Source: an uncultured Flavobacteriales bacterium | GTDB taxonomy: Bacteria; Bacteroidota; Bacteroidia; Flavobacteriales_D; Crocinitomicaceae | Assembly: GCA_913054135.1 (NCBI GenBank) | Contig: CAJXJK010000004.1 | Coordinates: 1-64,000 of the forward strand | Length of the DNA stretch: 64,000 bases | Direction: 5' to 3' | In this document: in pieces, positions 43,275 to 52,678 of the stretch | Layout: every line of letters begins with the position of its first letter | Position numbering within the stretch: the stretch's first letter is position 1 | The notes under the pieces: generated by a model | Database searches by the model: none | What the model was told of the DNA's origin: nothing | Seen by the model: the letters and a program-made list of their open reading frames with translations, nothing else | Made by a program: the position numbers and the translations under genes

Positions 43275-45211
43275 CTGCCGTAAACAACTTTGGTAGCATC
43301 AACTATTCTCAAGAATTCAGCTCTATAGCCGTTTTTGTCTTTTCCTTTTGACTTAGCAGCAAGATTTAAGACATCATCAAAAGTTGAATTCCCTTTATGT
43401 TCTGAGTCTCTCAATAACATCCCATACTGAGCTACAGCTGCTGCAAAATTGAAGTTGTTTGATAAAGACTTATCAGCTGTAATTTTGTTAGCCAAAGTTC
43501 TTTCTATCAATTTACTTTTATCTCCGTCAGGTGCTTTGTATCTGAATTTAACGGTTAGCATTTCATCACCAAATTCTGTTTTATTGTCAGAAGTTTGATA
43601 TTTCAATGGATCAACATCAGGCTTGTTTTTACCGTCTCCTTCTCCTTTGAGCACAACTTCATACATTGCTGTAACCGAGTGTCCTGCACCTATTTCACCT
43701 GCATCTTTAGTATCATCATTAAAATCTTCATTATTCAATAATCTGTTTTCATAGCCAACCAATCTGTATGACTCAATAACATTTGGATTGAACTCAACTT
43801 GAATTTTCACATCCTTAGCGATCGTCAACAATGTTGCTCCCATCTCTGATACCAAAACCTTCTTAGCTTCTAATAAATTATCAATGTATGCGTAGTTCCC
43901 ATTCCCTTTATCAGCCAAAGTTTCCATTTTTGAATCTTTGAAATTACCTGTTCCGAATCCCAAGCAAGTCAAGAAAATGCCTGTTTCTCTTTTCTTCACA
44001 ATCAGTTCTTCCATTGAGGCATCTGAACTCATTCCAATATTGAAATCACCATCAGTTGCTAGAATAACTCTATTGTTTCCTCCTTTAATGAAGTTTGCTT
44101 GTGCTGTTTTATAAGCCAATTCAATTCCGGCTCCACCTGCTGTTGATCCGCCTGCTCTCAATTTTTCAAGAGATTCTAAAATCTTTGTTCCGTCAGAACC
44201 TTTGGTAGGCTCTAAAACTAATCCAGCAGCTCCGGCATACACCACAATTGAAACTTTATCTTGATCTGTTAATTCATTCACCAAAAGAGAAAATGATTTT
44301 TTAAGCAATGGTAACTTATTGGCATTATTCATTGATCCAGAAACATCCAATAAAAACACTAAGTTACTCGGCGGCAAATCAGATTTATCGATTCTTTTTC
44401 CTTGTAATCCTATATGAACTAATTTATTCTCAGACCAAGGACACTCGCCAACTTCAGTAGTAATAGAAAAGGGATCATTATTTTTTGGATCTTCATAGTC
44501 ATAATTGAAATAGTTAATCATTTCTTCAACTCTAACTGCTCCTTTATCTGGCTTATTTCCTGATAAAATAAATCTTCGAACATTTGAATATGAAGCAGCA
44601 TCAACATCTACCGAAAAAGTTGAAAGTGGAGATGTTTGAGCTATTTTGAATACATTTTCATCAATTGTATTGTATGACTCTGTGTTGTGCACTGGCTGAT
44701 CGTTATAGTAACCGCCTGAATTTCCTCCCACACTGTTATTAGACATGGTCGGAGATGATAAGTAGTTTCTTTTTACCTTTCTGCTATAGCTTTCTTTTGA
44801 AGCGTCTGAATAATTAATTTGAATTTCTTCAATTTCGTCATCAACTTCAATAATATCTGGAACTACTAATTGTTCCATTTTAGCATCTCTAATTGTAGTT
44901 TCTCCTCCCTTTACGACAATATTTGATCTTCTAAAAATTGGATGATTTGGAGATTGAATTTTAATCTCGTAGCTACCAGGTTTCAAATCAGTAAAACTAT
45001 AGTTACCAATAGAATCGGAAAGCGTATTCTTTGTTAATTTGAATCCCATGCCCGTGATACGGATACTGGCATTTACTATTGGTCTCTTTTTATTGACTTC
45101 GTAAACCTTTCCTTCAATAGTTCCGGTTTTCAATTGTCCGAAGCCAATCATAACGAACAATAATGCTGCTATTGACAGACTTGCCTTTAATAATGTGTTT
45201 TTTGCGCTCAT
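43271..45211 (-). CDS. Von Willebrand factor type A domain protein
   Basis: 646 residues. A signal segment (about 1-25) precedes a carboxypeptidase-regulatory-like beta domain (about 28-110, TIEGKVYEVNKKRPIVNASI), a linker, the VWA N-terminal extension (about 180-265) and the VWA domain with its MIDAS motif DVSGSMN (about residue 290) and later TDGDFNIG. A C-terminal DUF3520-like part follows (about 470-646, ending FLRIVDATKVVYGS). This architecture, like YfbK of Enterobacteria, is common in Bacteroidota and has no settled function; metal-dependent protein binding in the periplasm is likely. Confidence 0.87.
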   Translation of the reverse strand: MSAKNTLLKASLSIAALLFVMIGFGQLKTGTIEGKVYEVNKKRPIVNASIRITGMGFKLTKNTLSDSIGNYSFTDLKPGSYEIKIQSPNHPIFRRSNIVVKGGETTIRDAKMEQLVVPDIIEVDDEIEEIQINYSDASKESYSRKVKRNYLSSPTMSNNSVGGNSGGYYNDQPVHNTESYNTIDENVFKIAQTSPLSTFSVDVDAASYSNVRRFILSGNKPDKGAVRVEEMINYFNYDYEDPKNNDPFSITTEVGECPWSENKLVHIGLQGKRIDKSDLPPSNLVFLLDVSGSMNNANKLPLLKKSFSLLVNELTDQDKVSIVVYAGAAGLVLEPTKGSDGTKILESLEKLRAGGSTAGGAGIELAYKTAQANFIKGGNNRVILATDGDFNIGMSSDASMEELIVKKRETGIFLTCLGFGTGNFKDSKMETLADKGNGNYAYIDNLLEAKKVLVSEMGATLLTIAKDVKIQVEFNPNVIESYRLVGYENRLLNNEDFNDDTKDAGEIGAGHSVTAMYEVVLKGEGDGKNKPDVDPLKYQTSDNKTEFGDEMLTVKFRYKAPDGDKSKLIERTLANKITADKSLSNNFNFAAAVAQYGMLLRDSEHKGNSTFDDVLNLAAKSKGKDKNGYRAEFLRIVDATKVVYGS

Positions 45212-45265
45212 AATATTCAGTTTTAATTGAATAAAGATGAAGACAAGAAAGGTTCAATTTTTTTT

Positions 45266-45886
45266 TTATAATTCTACAATTGACCTTTCAAAGGTATTGA
45301 AGTTCCCCAGTTTATATTGGATTCCGAGTCCATTATCGGATAGATCAACTTTGTCTAAAAAGCCGTCTAATTTATTTTTTCGGTGAGTAGAATGTAAGGC
45401 ATAAGCTGTCAAATCAAATAAGAATAAAAAGCCACCTTGTAATATTATACCATTTCCGAAACCACGGTTTTGCTGATAGGTTTCTGGATCATACTTAGCA
45501 ATACTTCTGAGGTACAAACCTGATGATACATAAGCAACATCAAGGGCGGTATTAAAAAGAAAAGTCTTTTCTGCTCTGTTTTGTTCTTTCCATGTTTGAG
45601 CAAAAGTAAAGGACGAAGGGTCTGCTTTACGAGCTTTGAAATATCCGGGTATTGCCAAAGCCATGTCAATTCCCGACCAAATCGTATTCATTTGATGAAA
45701 GTACTTTGCTTCATTTTCAGTTGTTGCCCAACCAATAGCACTAACGGTTACGTTCGCTAAAGACCATCCGCCTAAAGTCAGCATTAACTTTTTGTCAATT
45801 TCTAATCTTTTAGAATTGAACTGCTCAAGTTCTTGTGCGTTTGCATTGAATGAAATTAGAATTAGGGCGACTAGAAGTGTTCTCAT
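45266..45886 (-). CDS. Conserved membrane-associated protein
   Basis: 206 residues with a signal peptide (ending FNANAQ) and three or four moderately hydrophobic segments (MLTLGGWSLANVTVSAIGW, MNTIWSGIDMALAIPGYF, ILQGGFLFLFDLTAYAL). I recall similar proteins as a Bacteroidota-specific family of unknown function, but I am not certain of its number. It lies between trpA and the VWA gene, in the same direction, with 30 and 54 bases of spacing. Confidence 0.65.
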   Translation of the reverse strand: MRTLLVALILISFNANAQELEQFNSKRLEIDKKLMLTLGGWSLANVTVSAIGWATTENEAKYFHQMNTIWSGIDMALAIPGYFKARKADPSSFTFAQTWKEQNRAEKTFLFNTALDVAYVSSGLYLRSIAKYDPETYQQNRGFGNGIILQGGFLFLFDLTAYALHSTHRKNKLDGFLDKVDLSDNGLGIQYKLGNFNTFERSIVEL

Positions 45887-45916
45887 AACAACAGAACACT
45901 CAATTAATCAATTGGT

Positions 45917-46702
45917 TCACCTCAAAACTGTTTCCGTTCTTATTCCTTTTATTTCACCTACAAAGTCAACTATCGGTTTTCCTTCTTTTCGGCTTCGGAT
46001 GAAAGCAGAACCAATGATTCCGCCATCAAAATAATTACATGCCGTTTTAAATGTTTTTGAATCATGAATACCGAAGCCCATCAAAACTGGCAGCTTGATT
46101 TCTTCACTTTTCATCTGCTCAAAATCTATTAATTGTTCAGCCGAAAACTCCCCTGTTTTCCCAGTTGTGGATGCCGAACTCACATAATAGATGAAGGTTG
46201 AAGAATGATTCTTTATTTTTTCAAATCTGGCTGTGGATGTTTTTGGCGTCACCAAGAAAGTAAGAGGCACCTGATAATTATCAAAGAGGTTCTTGTAGCT
46301 AAGTTCATATTCTTCAACCGAAATATCCGGAATTATTAATCCGTCAACTCCTGAAAGTTCACACTTCTTTAAAAACAACTCTAAACCATATTTGAATACT
46401 GGATTAAAATACCCCATTAAAACAATTGGAATTTGTGATTGCTCACGAATAGCTAGAATCTGTCTGAACAAAATGTCTATCGTCATTCCATTCTCAAGCG
46501 CTACTAAAGAAGATGATTGAATGGTTTCACCATCTGCCAGAGGATCTGAGAAAGGCATTCCAATTTCGACCATATCTACTCCATTGCGTTCTAATTCAAG
46601 AACCGTTTGAACGGTATCATTCAAATTTGGAAAACCAGCTGTTATAAAGATGCTACAAACGTCTTTCGGTTTTCTCTGAAATAATTGATTAATTCGATTC
46701 AT
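45917..46702 (-). CDS. trpA: Tryptophan synthase alpha chain
   Basis: 261 residues. It cleaves indole-3-glycerol phosphate in a TIM barrel and passes indole to TrpB. The catalytic residues are in [13 protein letters not shown] (Glu and Asp at about residues 47 and 58), and the phosphate site is MGFGIHDS and GGIIGSAFI. It is the last gene of the trp operon and overlaps trpB by four bases. The C-terminus, [12 protein letters not shown], is slightly shorter than in E. coli. Confidence 0.96.
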   Translation of the reverse strand: MNRINQLFQRKPKDVCSIFITAGFPNLNDTVQTVLELERNGVDMVEIGMPFSDPLADGETIQSSSLVALENGMTIDILFRQILAIREQSQIPIVLMGYFNPVFKYGLELFLKKCELSGVDGLIIPDISVEEYELSYKNLFDNYQVPLTFLVTPKTSTARFEKIKNHSSTFIYYVSSASTTGKTGEFSAEQLIDFEQMKSEEIKLPVLMGFGIHDSKTFKTACNYFDGGIIGSAFIRSRKEGKPIVDFVGEIKGIRTETVLR

Positions 46703-47865
46703 AAGAACTTCATATAAGTGGATAAATCCTTATCCCCTCTACCAGAAAGGTTAATGACTATCGTTTGGTTTTTAAAAGATATTTTCTCAAGAACAGCAAA
46801 GGCATGTGCCGATTCGAGTGCAGGAATGATTCCTTCAGTTCGAGATAAATCAAAGGCGGCATCTACAGCTTCTTGATCTGTAATTGCAAATACTTTAGCT
46901 CTTTTCGTTTCAATTAAATGAGCATGCAATGGGCCGATTCCAGGATAATCCAATCCCGCAGAAATAGAGTGAGGCTCTACAATTTGACCATCTTCTGTTT
47001 GCATCAATAAACTTTTTGATCCGTGTATAACTCCCTCGGTTCCTAATATTGAAGTTGCTGCAGATTTTCCTGTTTCAACTCCATGACCAGCAGCTTCGGC
47101 TATGATTAGGTCAACTTGTTCATCCAAGAAATGATAAAAAGCTCCTGCCGCATTACTTCCTCCTCCTACACATGCAATCACAGCATCTGGGTTTACCTTT
47201 CCTGTTTTTTCAAATAACTGGGTTCTGATCTCTTCTGATATGATCGACTGAAAATGAGCAACCATCTCAGGATAAGGATGTGGCCCAACAACTGAACCTA
47301 TGATATAATAAGTTGAAGGATTATTAATCCAAAATCTAATAGCTTCATTGGTAGCATCTTTTAAAGTCTTACTGCCCGATTTCGCAGGAATGACTTCTGC
47401 TCCTAACATCTTCATTCTTGCTACATTTGGCGCCTGTCTTTCAATGTCAACTTCTCCCATAAACACTTTACACTCCATTCCCATCAAAGCACATACTGTT
47501 GCGGTTGCAACTCCATGTTGACCGGCTCCAGTCTCTGCAATAATCTCTTTCTTACCCATTTTTTGAGCCAATAATATTTGACCTATGGTATTGTTGATTT
47601 TATGAGCACCAGTATGATTCAAATCTTCTCTTTTGAGATAGATGTGCGCATCATATTTTTTCGAAAGTCTTTCAGCATAAAATAAAGGAGTCGGTCTGCC
47701 TACATAGTCTTTCAGTAAATTCAAATAAGATTCTTTGAAGTCTTCGTCGTTCTTGATAGCATAAAATGCCTCTTTCAATTCTTCGACTGGTGGATGAAGG
47801 AGTTCTGGGATAAAAGCTCCTCCGAACTTTCCGTAATATCCGTTTTGATCTATTGTGTATTTCAT
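46699..47865 (-). CDS. trpB: Tryptophan synthase beta chain
   Basis: 388 residues, a PLP enzyme that condenses indole with serine. The PLP lysine lies in [13 protein letters not shown] (about residue 84), the phosphate cup is GGGSNAAG (about 228-235), and [11 protein letters not shown] and LSGRGDKD are also typical. It is a standard TrpB1 and pairs with TrpA. It follows trpF by 24 bases, the only clear gap in the operon. Confidence 0.96.
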   Translation of the reverse strand: MKYTIDQNGYYGKFGGAFIPELLHPPVEELKEAFYAIKNDEDFKESYLNLLKDYVGRPTPLFYAERLSKKYDAHIYLKREDLNHTGAHKINNTIGQILLAQKMGKKEIIAETGAGQHGVATATVCALMGMECKVFMGEVDIERQAPNVARMKMLGAEVIPAKSGSKTLKDATNEAIRFWINNPSTYYIIGSVVGPHPYPEMVAHFQSIISEEIRTQLFEKTGKVNPDAVIACVGGGSNAAGAFYHFLDEQVDLIIAEAAGHGVETGKSAATSILGTEGVIHGSKSLLMQTEDGQIVEPHSISAGLDYPGIGPLHAHLIETKRAKVFAITDQEAVDAAFDLSRTEGIIPALESAHAFAVLEKISFKNQTIVINLSGRGDKDLSTYMKFL

Positions 47866-47889
47866 TTTATATCATTTTGTTCTTTTCAG

Positions 47890-48528
47890 CTACACTTCGA
47901 CAAGCTCAGTGCGACAGTTGGGATTTAATACTTTTATAAATTCTTTCAGTAGTTCAGTTTTTTTCAAGCCTGGTTCGCTCTCAAAGCCAGAGTTCACATC
48001 AATCCCTGCAAATTTTGAATGGTTGATTCTTTGAATATCTTCTACATCTTGAGGACCAATTCCTCCGCTCAGAATAAAAGGAGTTTCTCCTTTATAATTC
48101 TTCAATAAGTCCCATTTAAACTTTGTTCCGTTTCCTCCTCTTTTCTTTCCTTTAGTATCAAATAAGAAGTAATCGGCGTTCTTATATTGCTCGAGATCAA
48201 AATCGAAATCATCCCCAACTGAAAATACTTTTATCACTTCGTAATCCTTAGAAAGAGCATCAATTTGATAAGCAGATTCATCTCCGTGTAATTGGATGAC
48301 GTTCAAACCAAACAACTCAGCCTTAGCTTTGATGAAGTAAGTTGGAGCATTCACAAACACTCCAACTTTTTTGCAGTTGAGTTTATTCATTGCCAGCATC
48401 AAAGCAGGGGAATAATCAACGTTTCTTGGAGATTGATTCACAAAAATAAATCCTGCATAATCAATTGGTAACTCACCAATCTCTTGAAGATTAAGCGCAT
48501 ATTTTAAACCACAAACTTTAATCTTCAT
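47890..48528 (-). CDS. trpF: Phosphoribosylanthranilate isomerase
   Basis: 212 residues from the ATG at 48528; a TTG nine bases upstream is less likely. The barrel begins MKIKVCGLKYALN with the catalytic Cys, and the general acid Asp is in YFLFDTKGKKRGGNGTKF (about residue 125). Phosphate loops: LSGGIGPQDV and GIDVNSGFES. The last eight codons (CRTELVEV) come from a dispersed REP-like repeat, so the natural C-terminus has been rewritten. It overlaps trpC by 11 bases. Confidence 0.93.
   Translation of the reverse strand: MKIKVCGLKYALNLQEIGELPIDYAGFIFVNQSPRNVDYSPALMLAMNKLNCKKVGVFVNAPTYFIKAKAELFGLNVIQLHGDESAYQIDALSKDYEVIKVFSVGDDFDFDLEQYKNADYFLFDTKGKKRGGNGTKFKWDLLKNYKGETPFILSGGIGPQDVEDIQRINHSKFAGIDVNSGFESEPGLKKTELLKEFIKVLNPNCRTELVEV
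47891..47916. repeat. REP-like dispersed element at the 3' end of trpF
   Basis: ACACTTCGACAAGCTCAGTG, followed by CGACAG, is a short imperfect palindrome (CACT...AGTG) that I recall as a frequent intergenic repeat in Bacteroidota genomes. Here it overlaps the coding end of trpF and is followed by the 24-base gap before trpB. Confidence 0.7.
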
Positions 48529-49309
48529 GATTGACAAATTTTGATCCTAAGGCTGCCTCACTTAATTCGGACAGCAAGCCCGGATTTTTTAATACTGATT
48601 CTCCAATGAGTGCTCCTGAAAATCCGAGGTCATAGAGAAACTTGATTTGATTGGCTTGTTCTATTCCACTCTCTGTGATTTTCACCTTGTTATAGGGCAA
48701 GAACTTCAGCATCTCTTCAGATGTTTCAATTCTGGTTTCTAATGTTTTTAGGTTTCGATTATTGACACCTATCACATCAACTGAATCATTCAATTTTTCA
48801 ATTTCATCAGCTGAATGAAACTCCATTAACACCTCTAAACCAATAGAGTGAGCCATTGTAGTTAAAGCCAACGCATGATAAGAGTCTAAGGCCTCAGCAA
48901 TCAATAAAACAGCATCAGCACCATAGGCTTTAGCTTCAAACAATTGATATTCATCAATGATGAAATCTTTACGAAGAATGGGACCTTCAACTACTCTCTT
49001 TGCTGTTCGCATATCTCCTACTCTGCCACCAAAGTATTCTTCGTCTGTCAACACAGAATATCCTGAAACTTTATGGTCTTTGTAAAAATTGACAACTTCG
49101 TCAATTGACTTGTCTTGAATTTTGCCAGCTGAAGGAGACCATCTTTTATACTCAGCTATTATTCCTGTGCCATTCTTAATTGAATTCGCTAAGGATATTG
49201 TTTCTGAATTGAAAAGAGGTTGTTTGATTAATGAATCGACAGATTGCTGTCTTCTTTTCACTTCAATTTCTTTTCTTTTGATTTCTAATATTTTATCTAA
49301 AATGTTCAT
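48518..49309 (-). CDS. trpC: Indole-3-glycerol phosphate synthase
   Basis: 263 residues. Catalytic residues are seen in IIAEYKRWSPSAGKI (Glu, Lys and SPS at about residues 51-59), LRKDFIIDEYQ and VGVNNRNLKT. The enzyme closes the indole ring. It is a monofunctional protein, with trpF as a separate gene. It overlaps trpD by four bases and trpF by 11. Confidence 0.96.
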   Translation of the reverse strand: MNILDKILEIKRKEIEVKRRQQSVDSLIKQPLFNSETISLANSIKNGTGIIAEYKRWSPSAGKIQDKSIDEVVNFYKDHKVSGYSVLTDEEYFGGRVGDMRTAKRVVEGPILRKDFIIDEYQLFEAKAYGADAVLLIAEALDSYHALALTTMAHSIGLEVLMEFHSADEIEKLNDSVDVIGVNNRNLKTLETRIETSEEMLKFLPYNKVKITESGIEQANQIKFLYDLGFSGALIGESVLKNPGLLSELSEAALGSKFVNHED

Positions 49310-50322
49310 TTTGATATAGTTTGCGACTGTTGACTTAATTCGATTGTTTTTTGAAAATTATAAAGTGCTCTTTTTGATTCTATTGCTTCAATTGCCTCAA
49401 TGTAGCAGTCTTGAAATGAAGCGTTTGGTTTAAAACATTGTATGCCTAGAGCAGCATTTGTGGCCACCACATTTTTTTGGACCATGGTGCATTGGTCACT
49501 CAAAACATTCATAAAAATTGTTTTCGCTTCTTCAATGCTTTCTCCACAAAAGAGATCTTCTTGTTTCAATGGTTCTTGATTAAGATCTTCTGGGTACAAG
49601 ATGAGTTCTTGCGATTTTGTCGCCATTTTAAAGGCAGATGTTAAGCTGACTTCGTCATAGCCATCTAGACTGTGAATCACTCTGAACTCTTCTCTTTCTT
49701 CACTTAAGATTTGTTTATACACTCTGATCAATTCAAGATTGTAAACTCCAGTAAGCTGATACTTTGGTTGCACTGGATTAACTAATGGACCCAAGTAATT
49801 AAAGAAGGTTCTGATGCCTAATTGTTTTCTTAACGGTCCAACTTTTTTCAAGGCCGGATGAAACAGAGGCGCATGTAAAAAGCAGATGTTTGTCTCTCTC
49901 AATTGCTCATTTAAACTCCAATCATCTGCAGTGAATCGATAACCAATTTCTTCAAGAATTGATGAGGAGCCCACTAAACTTGAAACACCATAGTTTCCGT
50001 GCTTGATCACCTTATATCCAGCTCCTGCAATAACAACTGCAGCAAGTGTTGAGATATTAAACGTATTCTTACCATCTCCTCCTGTGCCGCAGACGTCAAT
50101 AGCATCTTTGGTGTAAAGGTTTGGTATGAGAGCTTGTTCCAACAATGCTTCTCTGAATCCGTTTAATTCTGAAGATGAAATGCTTCTCATTTTCAAAGCA
50201 GAGATCGCGGCAACAATTTGAGCGTCATTAGCTTTTCCGTTCGTAATTTGAATGAGAAGTTCCTTGGCTTCTTCTCTACTCAAGGTTTCAAATTCAAATA
50301 TTTTATTTAGTAACTTCTGCAT
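49306..50322 (-). CDS. trpD: Anthranilate phosphoribosyltransferase
   Basis: 338 residues. The PRPP-binding signature DVCGTGGDGKNTFNIST lies at about residues 74-90 and KHGNYGVSSLVGS follows at about 107. It attaches the phosphoribosyl group of PRPP to anthranilate. It overlaps trpG by 20 bases and trpC by four, so all these genes are translationally coupled. Confidence 0.96.
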   Translation of the reverse strand: MQKLLNKIFEFETLSREEAKELLIQITNGKANDAQIVAAISALKMRSISSSELNGFREALLEQALIPNLYTKDAIDVCGTGGDGKNTFNISTLAAVVIAGAGYKVIKHGNYGVSSLVGSSSILEEIGYRFTADDWSLNEQLRETNICFLHAPLFHPALKKVGPLRKQLGIRTFFNYLGPLVNPVQPKYQLTGVYNLELIRVYKQILSEEREEFRVIHSLDGYDEVSLTSAFKMATKSQELILYPEDLNQEPLKQEDLFCGESIEEAKTIFMNVLSDQCTMVQKNVVATNAALGIQCFKPNASFQDCYIEAIEAIESKRALYNFQKTIELSQQSQTISK

Positions 50323-50896
50323 AACTCTCTGCTTTTACTTCATTTAAAAAATTATTAATCAGTTGAACTCCAACTTCGGTTAACACAGATTCTGGATGAA
50401 ACTGGAAACCGTAAATTGGAAATTGACTGTGCTTGATGGCCATCACCTTTTGATCTTCACTTTTCGCAATCACCGCTAAAGGGTGATGAACAGATTCTTC
50501 TTTTAGCACCCAGGAATGGTACCTCGCGGCTTCAAACTGCGCATTTACACCCTTGAAAATTGCATCAGCTTGATGGGTAATTTGCCCAGAAAAGCCATGG
50601 ATTGGTCTGTTCATCAGCTGCAATTCTGAACCAAATATTTCACCAATCGCCTGCATTCCAAGGCAAATTCCCAGCATAGGTTTTGTTGGGTGATACATTT
50701 GAATGATATCCATCAATTCACCTGCTTCATCTGGAATTCCAGGCCCTGGTGAAAACACTATTACATCAGCTGCTAAAATGGATTCAGATTTCACCTGATC
50801 ATTTCTTTCAACCTCGACTTTTGCTCCTGTAGTCTCCAATAGCGCTTTGAGATTGTAAGTGAAAGAATCGTAATTATCTATCAATAATATTTTCAT
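50303..50896 (-). CDS. trpG: Anthranilate synthase, glutaminase component
   Basis: 197 residues. A class I amidotransferase with the motifs [33 protein letters not shown] (nucleophilic Cys at about residue 80) and FQFHPESVLTE (His-Glu). It supplies ammonia to TrpE, whose gene it overlaps by four bases. Confidence 0.95.
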   Translation of the reverse strand: MKILLIDNYDSFTYNLKALLETTGAKVEVERNDQVKSESILAADVIVFSPGPGIPDEAGELMDIIQMYHPTKPMLGICLGMQAIGEIFGSELQLMNRPIHGFSGQITHQADAIFKGVNAQFEAARYHSWVLKEESVHHPLAVIAKSEDQKVMAIKHSQFPIYGFQFHPESVLTEVGVQLINNFLNEVKAESYAEVTK

Positions 50897-52263
50897 GATT
50901 GTGATGCTTTTTTGATTGCAGTTTCTACCGCTTTAACTTTATTATAAACCTCTTGACACTCACCTTCAACTGTTGAATCATGAACTATTCCAGCTCCTGC
51001 TTGATAGGTCAACTTTCCTTGATGTGATAAAGCTGTTCTGATAACAATAGCCATATTGACATCACCATTAGCGGCAAGCAATCCAATTGCTCCACCATAA
51101 TAATTACGGGATGTATTTTCGTATTGATCAATGAGCTCAATCGCTTTGTATTTAGGTGCTCCTGAAAGCGTCCCGGCAGGAAAACTTCCTCCAAAAGCAG
51201 CAAGAGAACTTTCGTCATTCAGTTCACCAGTCACCTTTGAGACCAAATGAATGACATGAGAAAATGATTGAACCTCTTTCAAGTTTTCTACCTTCACTTG
51301 ATTACAATAGCGATTCAAGTCATTGCGAGCCAAATCAACTAACATGATGTGTTCGGAATTCTCTTTTTCATTTGCTTTGAGGGCTTGAATTCTTTTCAAG
51401 TTCTCATCCTTGTTTTCAGATTTTCGAACTGTGCCGGCAATTGGGTGAATCTCGGCCAAACCATCAGTCACTTTTATTTGAGCTTCAGGAGAGGCGCCAA
51501 TTAACTTTGCCTTTTCTAAATCAAAATAGAACATGTAAGGCGAAGGATTAATGGTTCTGAGCTGACGATAGACTTCGAAATCATCTCCTTCATAGGCTTG
51601 ATAAAATTGACGTGAAAGCACTAGCTGAAAAACATCACCTCTCAAAATGTGATCTTTTGCCAATTCAACTTTCTGTTTGAAAGAATCATCAGTTTCAGAT
51701 GAATCAAAATTTCCCGTAGCCCTGAATCCCCCGCTATCTTTAACATCTCGATTCAAAGCTTTCATTATTACTGCCAACTTATTTGATTTTGAATCAAATG
51801 AATTATGCAAGATGCTTAGCTGATTGTGAAAATGATCAAAAACCAAAACGAACTCATATGCAGCCAAATAAACATCTGGCAATTCATCTTGAATCTTTTG
51901 CAATTCAATGTCTTCAAACAACTGTAATGCTCCGTAACCTATGACCCCGAAGAACCCATTTTGATGAGCATTCTGTTTATCATCAAAGTCAAATCTAGAC
52001 TTTAATGCATCCAAATCATTGTGATTTGAAACAGCCACACCTTCTTGCAATTCTCCTTTTATTCGAAGTTCGGCAAGCTCTTCTCTTTGCTGTATTGTTA
52101 CAATCGGATTGACTACAATAAAAGAATGGGAGTTCGACTTAGTAGAGTAATCTGAACTTTCAAATAGAGAGACATTAGCAAAGCTATCTCTCAAACTGAG
52201 GAAAGCGCTAATGGGAGTAAAAGTGTCGCAGAGTATCTGCTGTGAATTTGTAAATATTTTCAT
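50893..52263 (-). CDS. trpE: Anthranilate synthase, chorismate-binding component
   Basis: 456 residues. The C-terminal chorismate-binding domain holds GDVFQLVLSRQF, ASPEAQIKV, IAGTVRKS, HIMLVDLARNDLNRYC, FPAGTLSGAPK, YGGAIG and QAGAGIVHDS in order. It is the first structural gene of the trpEGDCFBA operon, 103 bases after the leader peptide stop, with the attenuator hairpin in between. Confidence 0.96.
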   Translation of the reverse strand: MKIFTNSQQILCDTFTPISAFLSLRDSFANVSLFESSDYSTKSNSHSFIVVNPIVTIQQREELAELRIKGELQEGVAVSNHNDLDALKSRFDFDDKQNAHQNGFFGVIGYGALQLFEDIELQKIQDELPDVYLAAYEFVLVFDHFHNQLSILHNSFDSKSNKLAVIMKALNRDVKDSGGFRATGNFDSSETDDSFKQKVELAKDHILRGDVFQLVLSRQFYQAYEGDDFEVYRQLRTINPSPYMFYFDLEKAKLIGASPEAQIKVTDGLAEIHPIAGTVRKSENKDENLKRIQALKANEKENSEHIMLVDLARNDLNRYCNQVKVENLKEVQSFSHVIHLVSKVTGELNDESSLAAFGGSFPAGTLSGAPKYKAIELIDQYENTSRNYYGGAIGLLAANGDVNMAIVIRTALSHQGKLTYQAGAGIVHDSTVEGECQEVYNKVKAVETAIKKASQS

Positions 52264-52306
52264 TTTTTAATTTTTATCGATTTAAAAAGCTTGGAAAACG
52301 GCAAGC

Positions 52307-52343
52307 AAAAAAAAACGGCTTACCGTGAGTACGATAAGCCGTT
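52307..52343 (-). terminator. trp attenuator terminator
   Basis: A perfect 9-bp stem (AACGGCTTA at 52314-52322 with TAAGCCGTT at 52335-52343) and a 12-base loop. On the minus strand it runs into nine T residues. It lies between the leader peptide stop and trpE. Confidence 0.9.
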
Positions 52344-52365
52344 GTAAAATTTATAAGGTATACAA

Positions 52366-52431
52366 TTAGTTCATCCACTCATGTTTATGAGAAGACCACC
52401 ACCAATTTGTATTTAAATTTCTAAAATTCAT
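52366..52431 (-). CDS. trpL: trp operon leader peptide
   Basis: A 21-residue ORF starting MNFRNLNTN, with three consecutive Trp codons at residues 10-12 and a fourth Trp at residue 19, followed by a terminator hairpin and trpE. Ribosome stalling at the Trp codons would control termination. CTCAT and ATGAG inside the leader form a small pause hairpin with an AAAC loop just after the Trp codons. TGAGTG can alternatively pair with TACTCA of the terminator loop, a weak candidate antiterminator. Confidence 0.88.
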   Translation of the reverse strand: MNFRNLNTNWWWSSHKHEWMN

Positions 52432-52507
52432 TTTGTCTCTTATTTGGACAACGCAAATGTTTCAAAATAATTACGGATAAAACAAACATTTTTTGAAACT
52501 TTTTTTT

Positions 52508-52524
52508 CTATACCATAGGTATAG
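52508..52524. promoter_or_regulatory. 17-bp dyad between the trp and aro leaders
   Basis: CTATACCATAGGTATAG: two perfect 7-base arms with a three-base centre. It lies almost exactly midway between the trp leader ATG (52431) and the aro leader ATG (52598). It may be an operator shared by both divergent promoters; no regulator gene is nearby. The surrounding sequence is AT-rich and no clear TAnnTTTG element is seen on either side. Confidence 0.45.
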
Positions 52525-52597
52525 GGAAATCAATCTATAAATTAATTCAAGATTCAATTAGGATAATCAAAAAATAATTTGAAAGATTTGTAGCACA

Positions 52598-52651
52598 ATG
52601 AAAGCAACACAAAATATGACATCTTGGAACTGGTTCACAAAAGTGAATTAG
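52598..52651 (+). CDS. aro operon leader peptide (Trp and Phe codons)
   Basis: A 17-residue ORF, MKATQNMTSWNWFTKVN, with Trp-Asn-Trp-Phe in its second half, followed by a terminator hairpin and the DAHP synthase gene. It looks like an attenuation leader that reads Trp and Phe together. TTCAC and GTGAA (about 52634-52646) form a pause hairpin right after the Trp and Phe codons. GGAAGCT (52652-52658) can pair with AGCCTCC (52680-52686) of the terminator, with one mismatch, as the antiterminator. Confidence 0.8.
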   Translation: MKATQNMTSWNWFTKVN

Positions 52652-52678
52652 GGAAGCTGTGCATATCAAACATATTTG

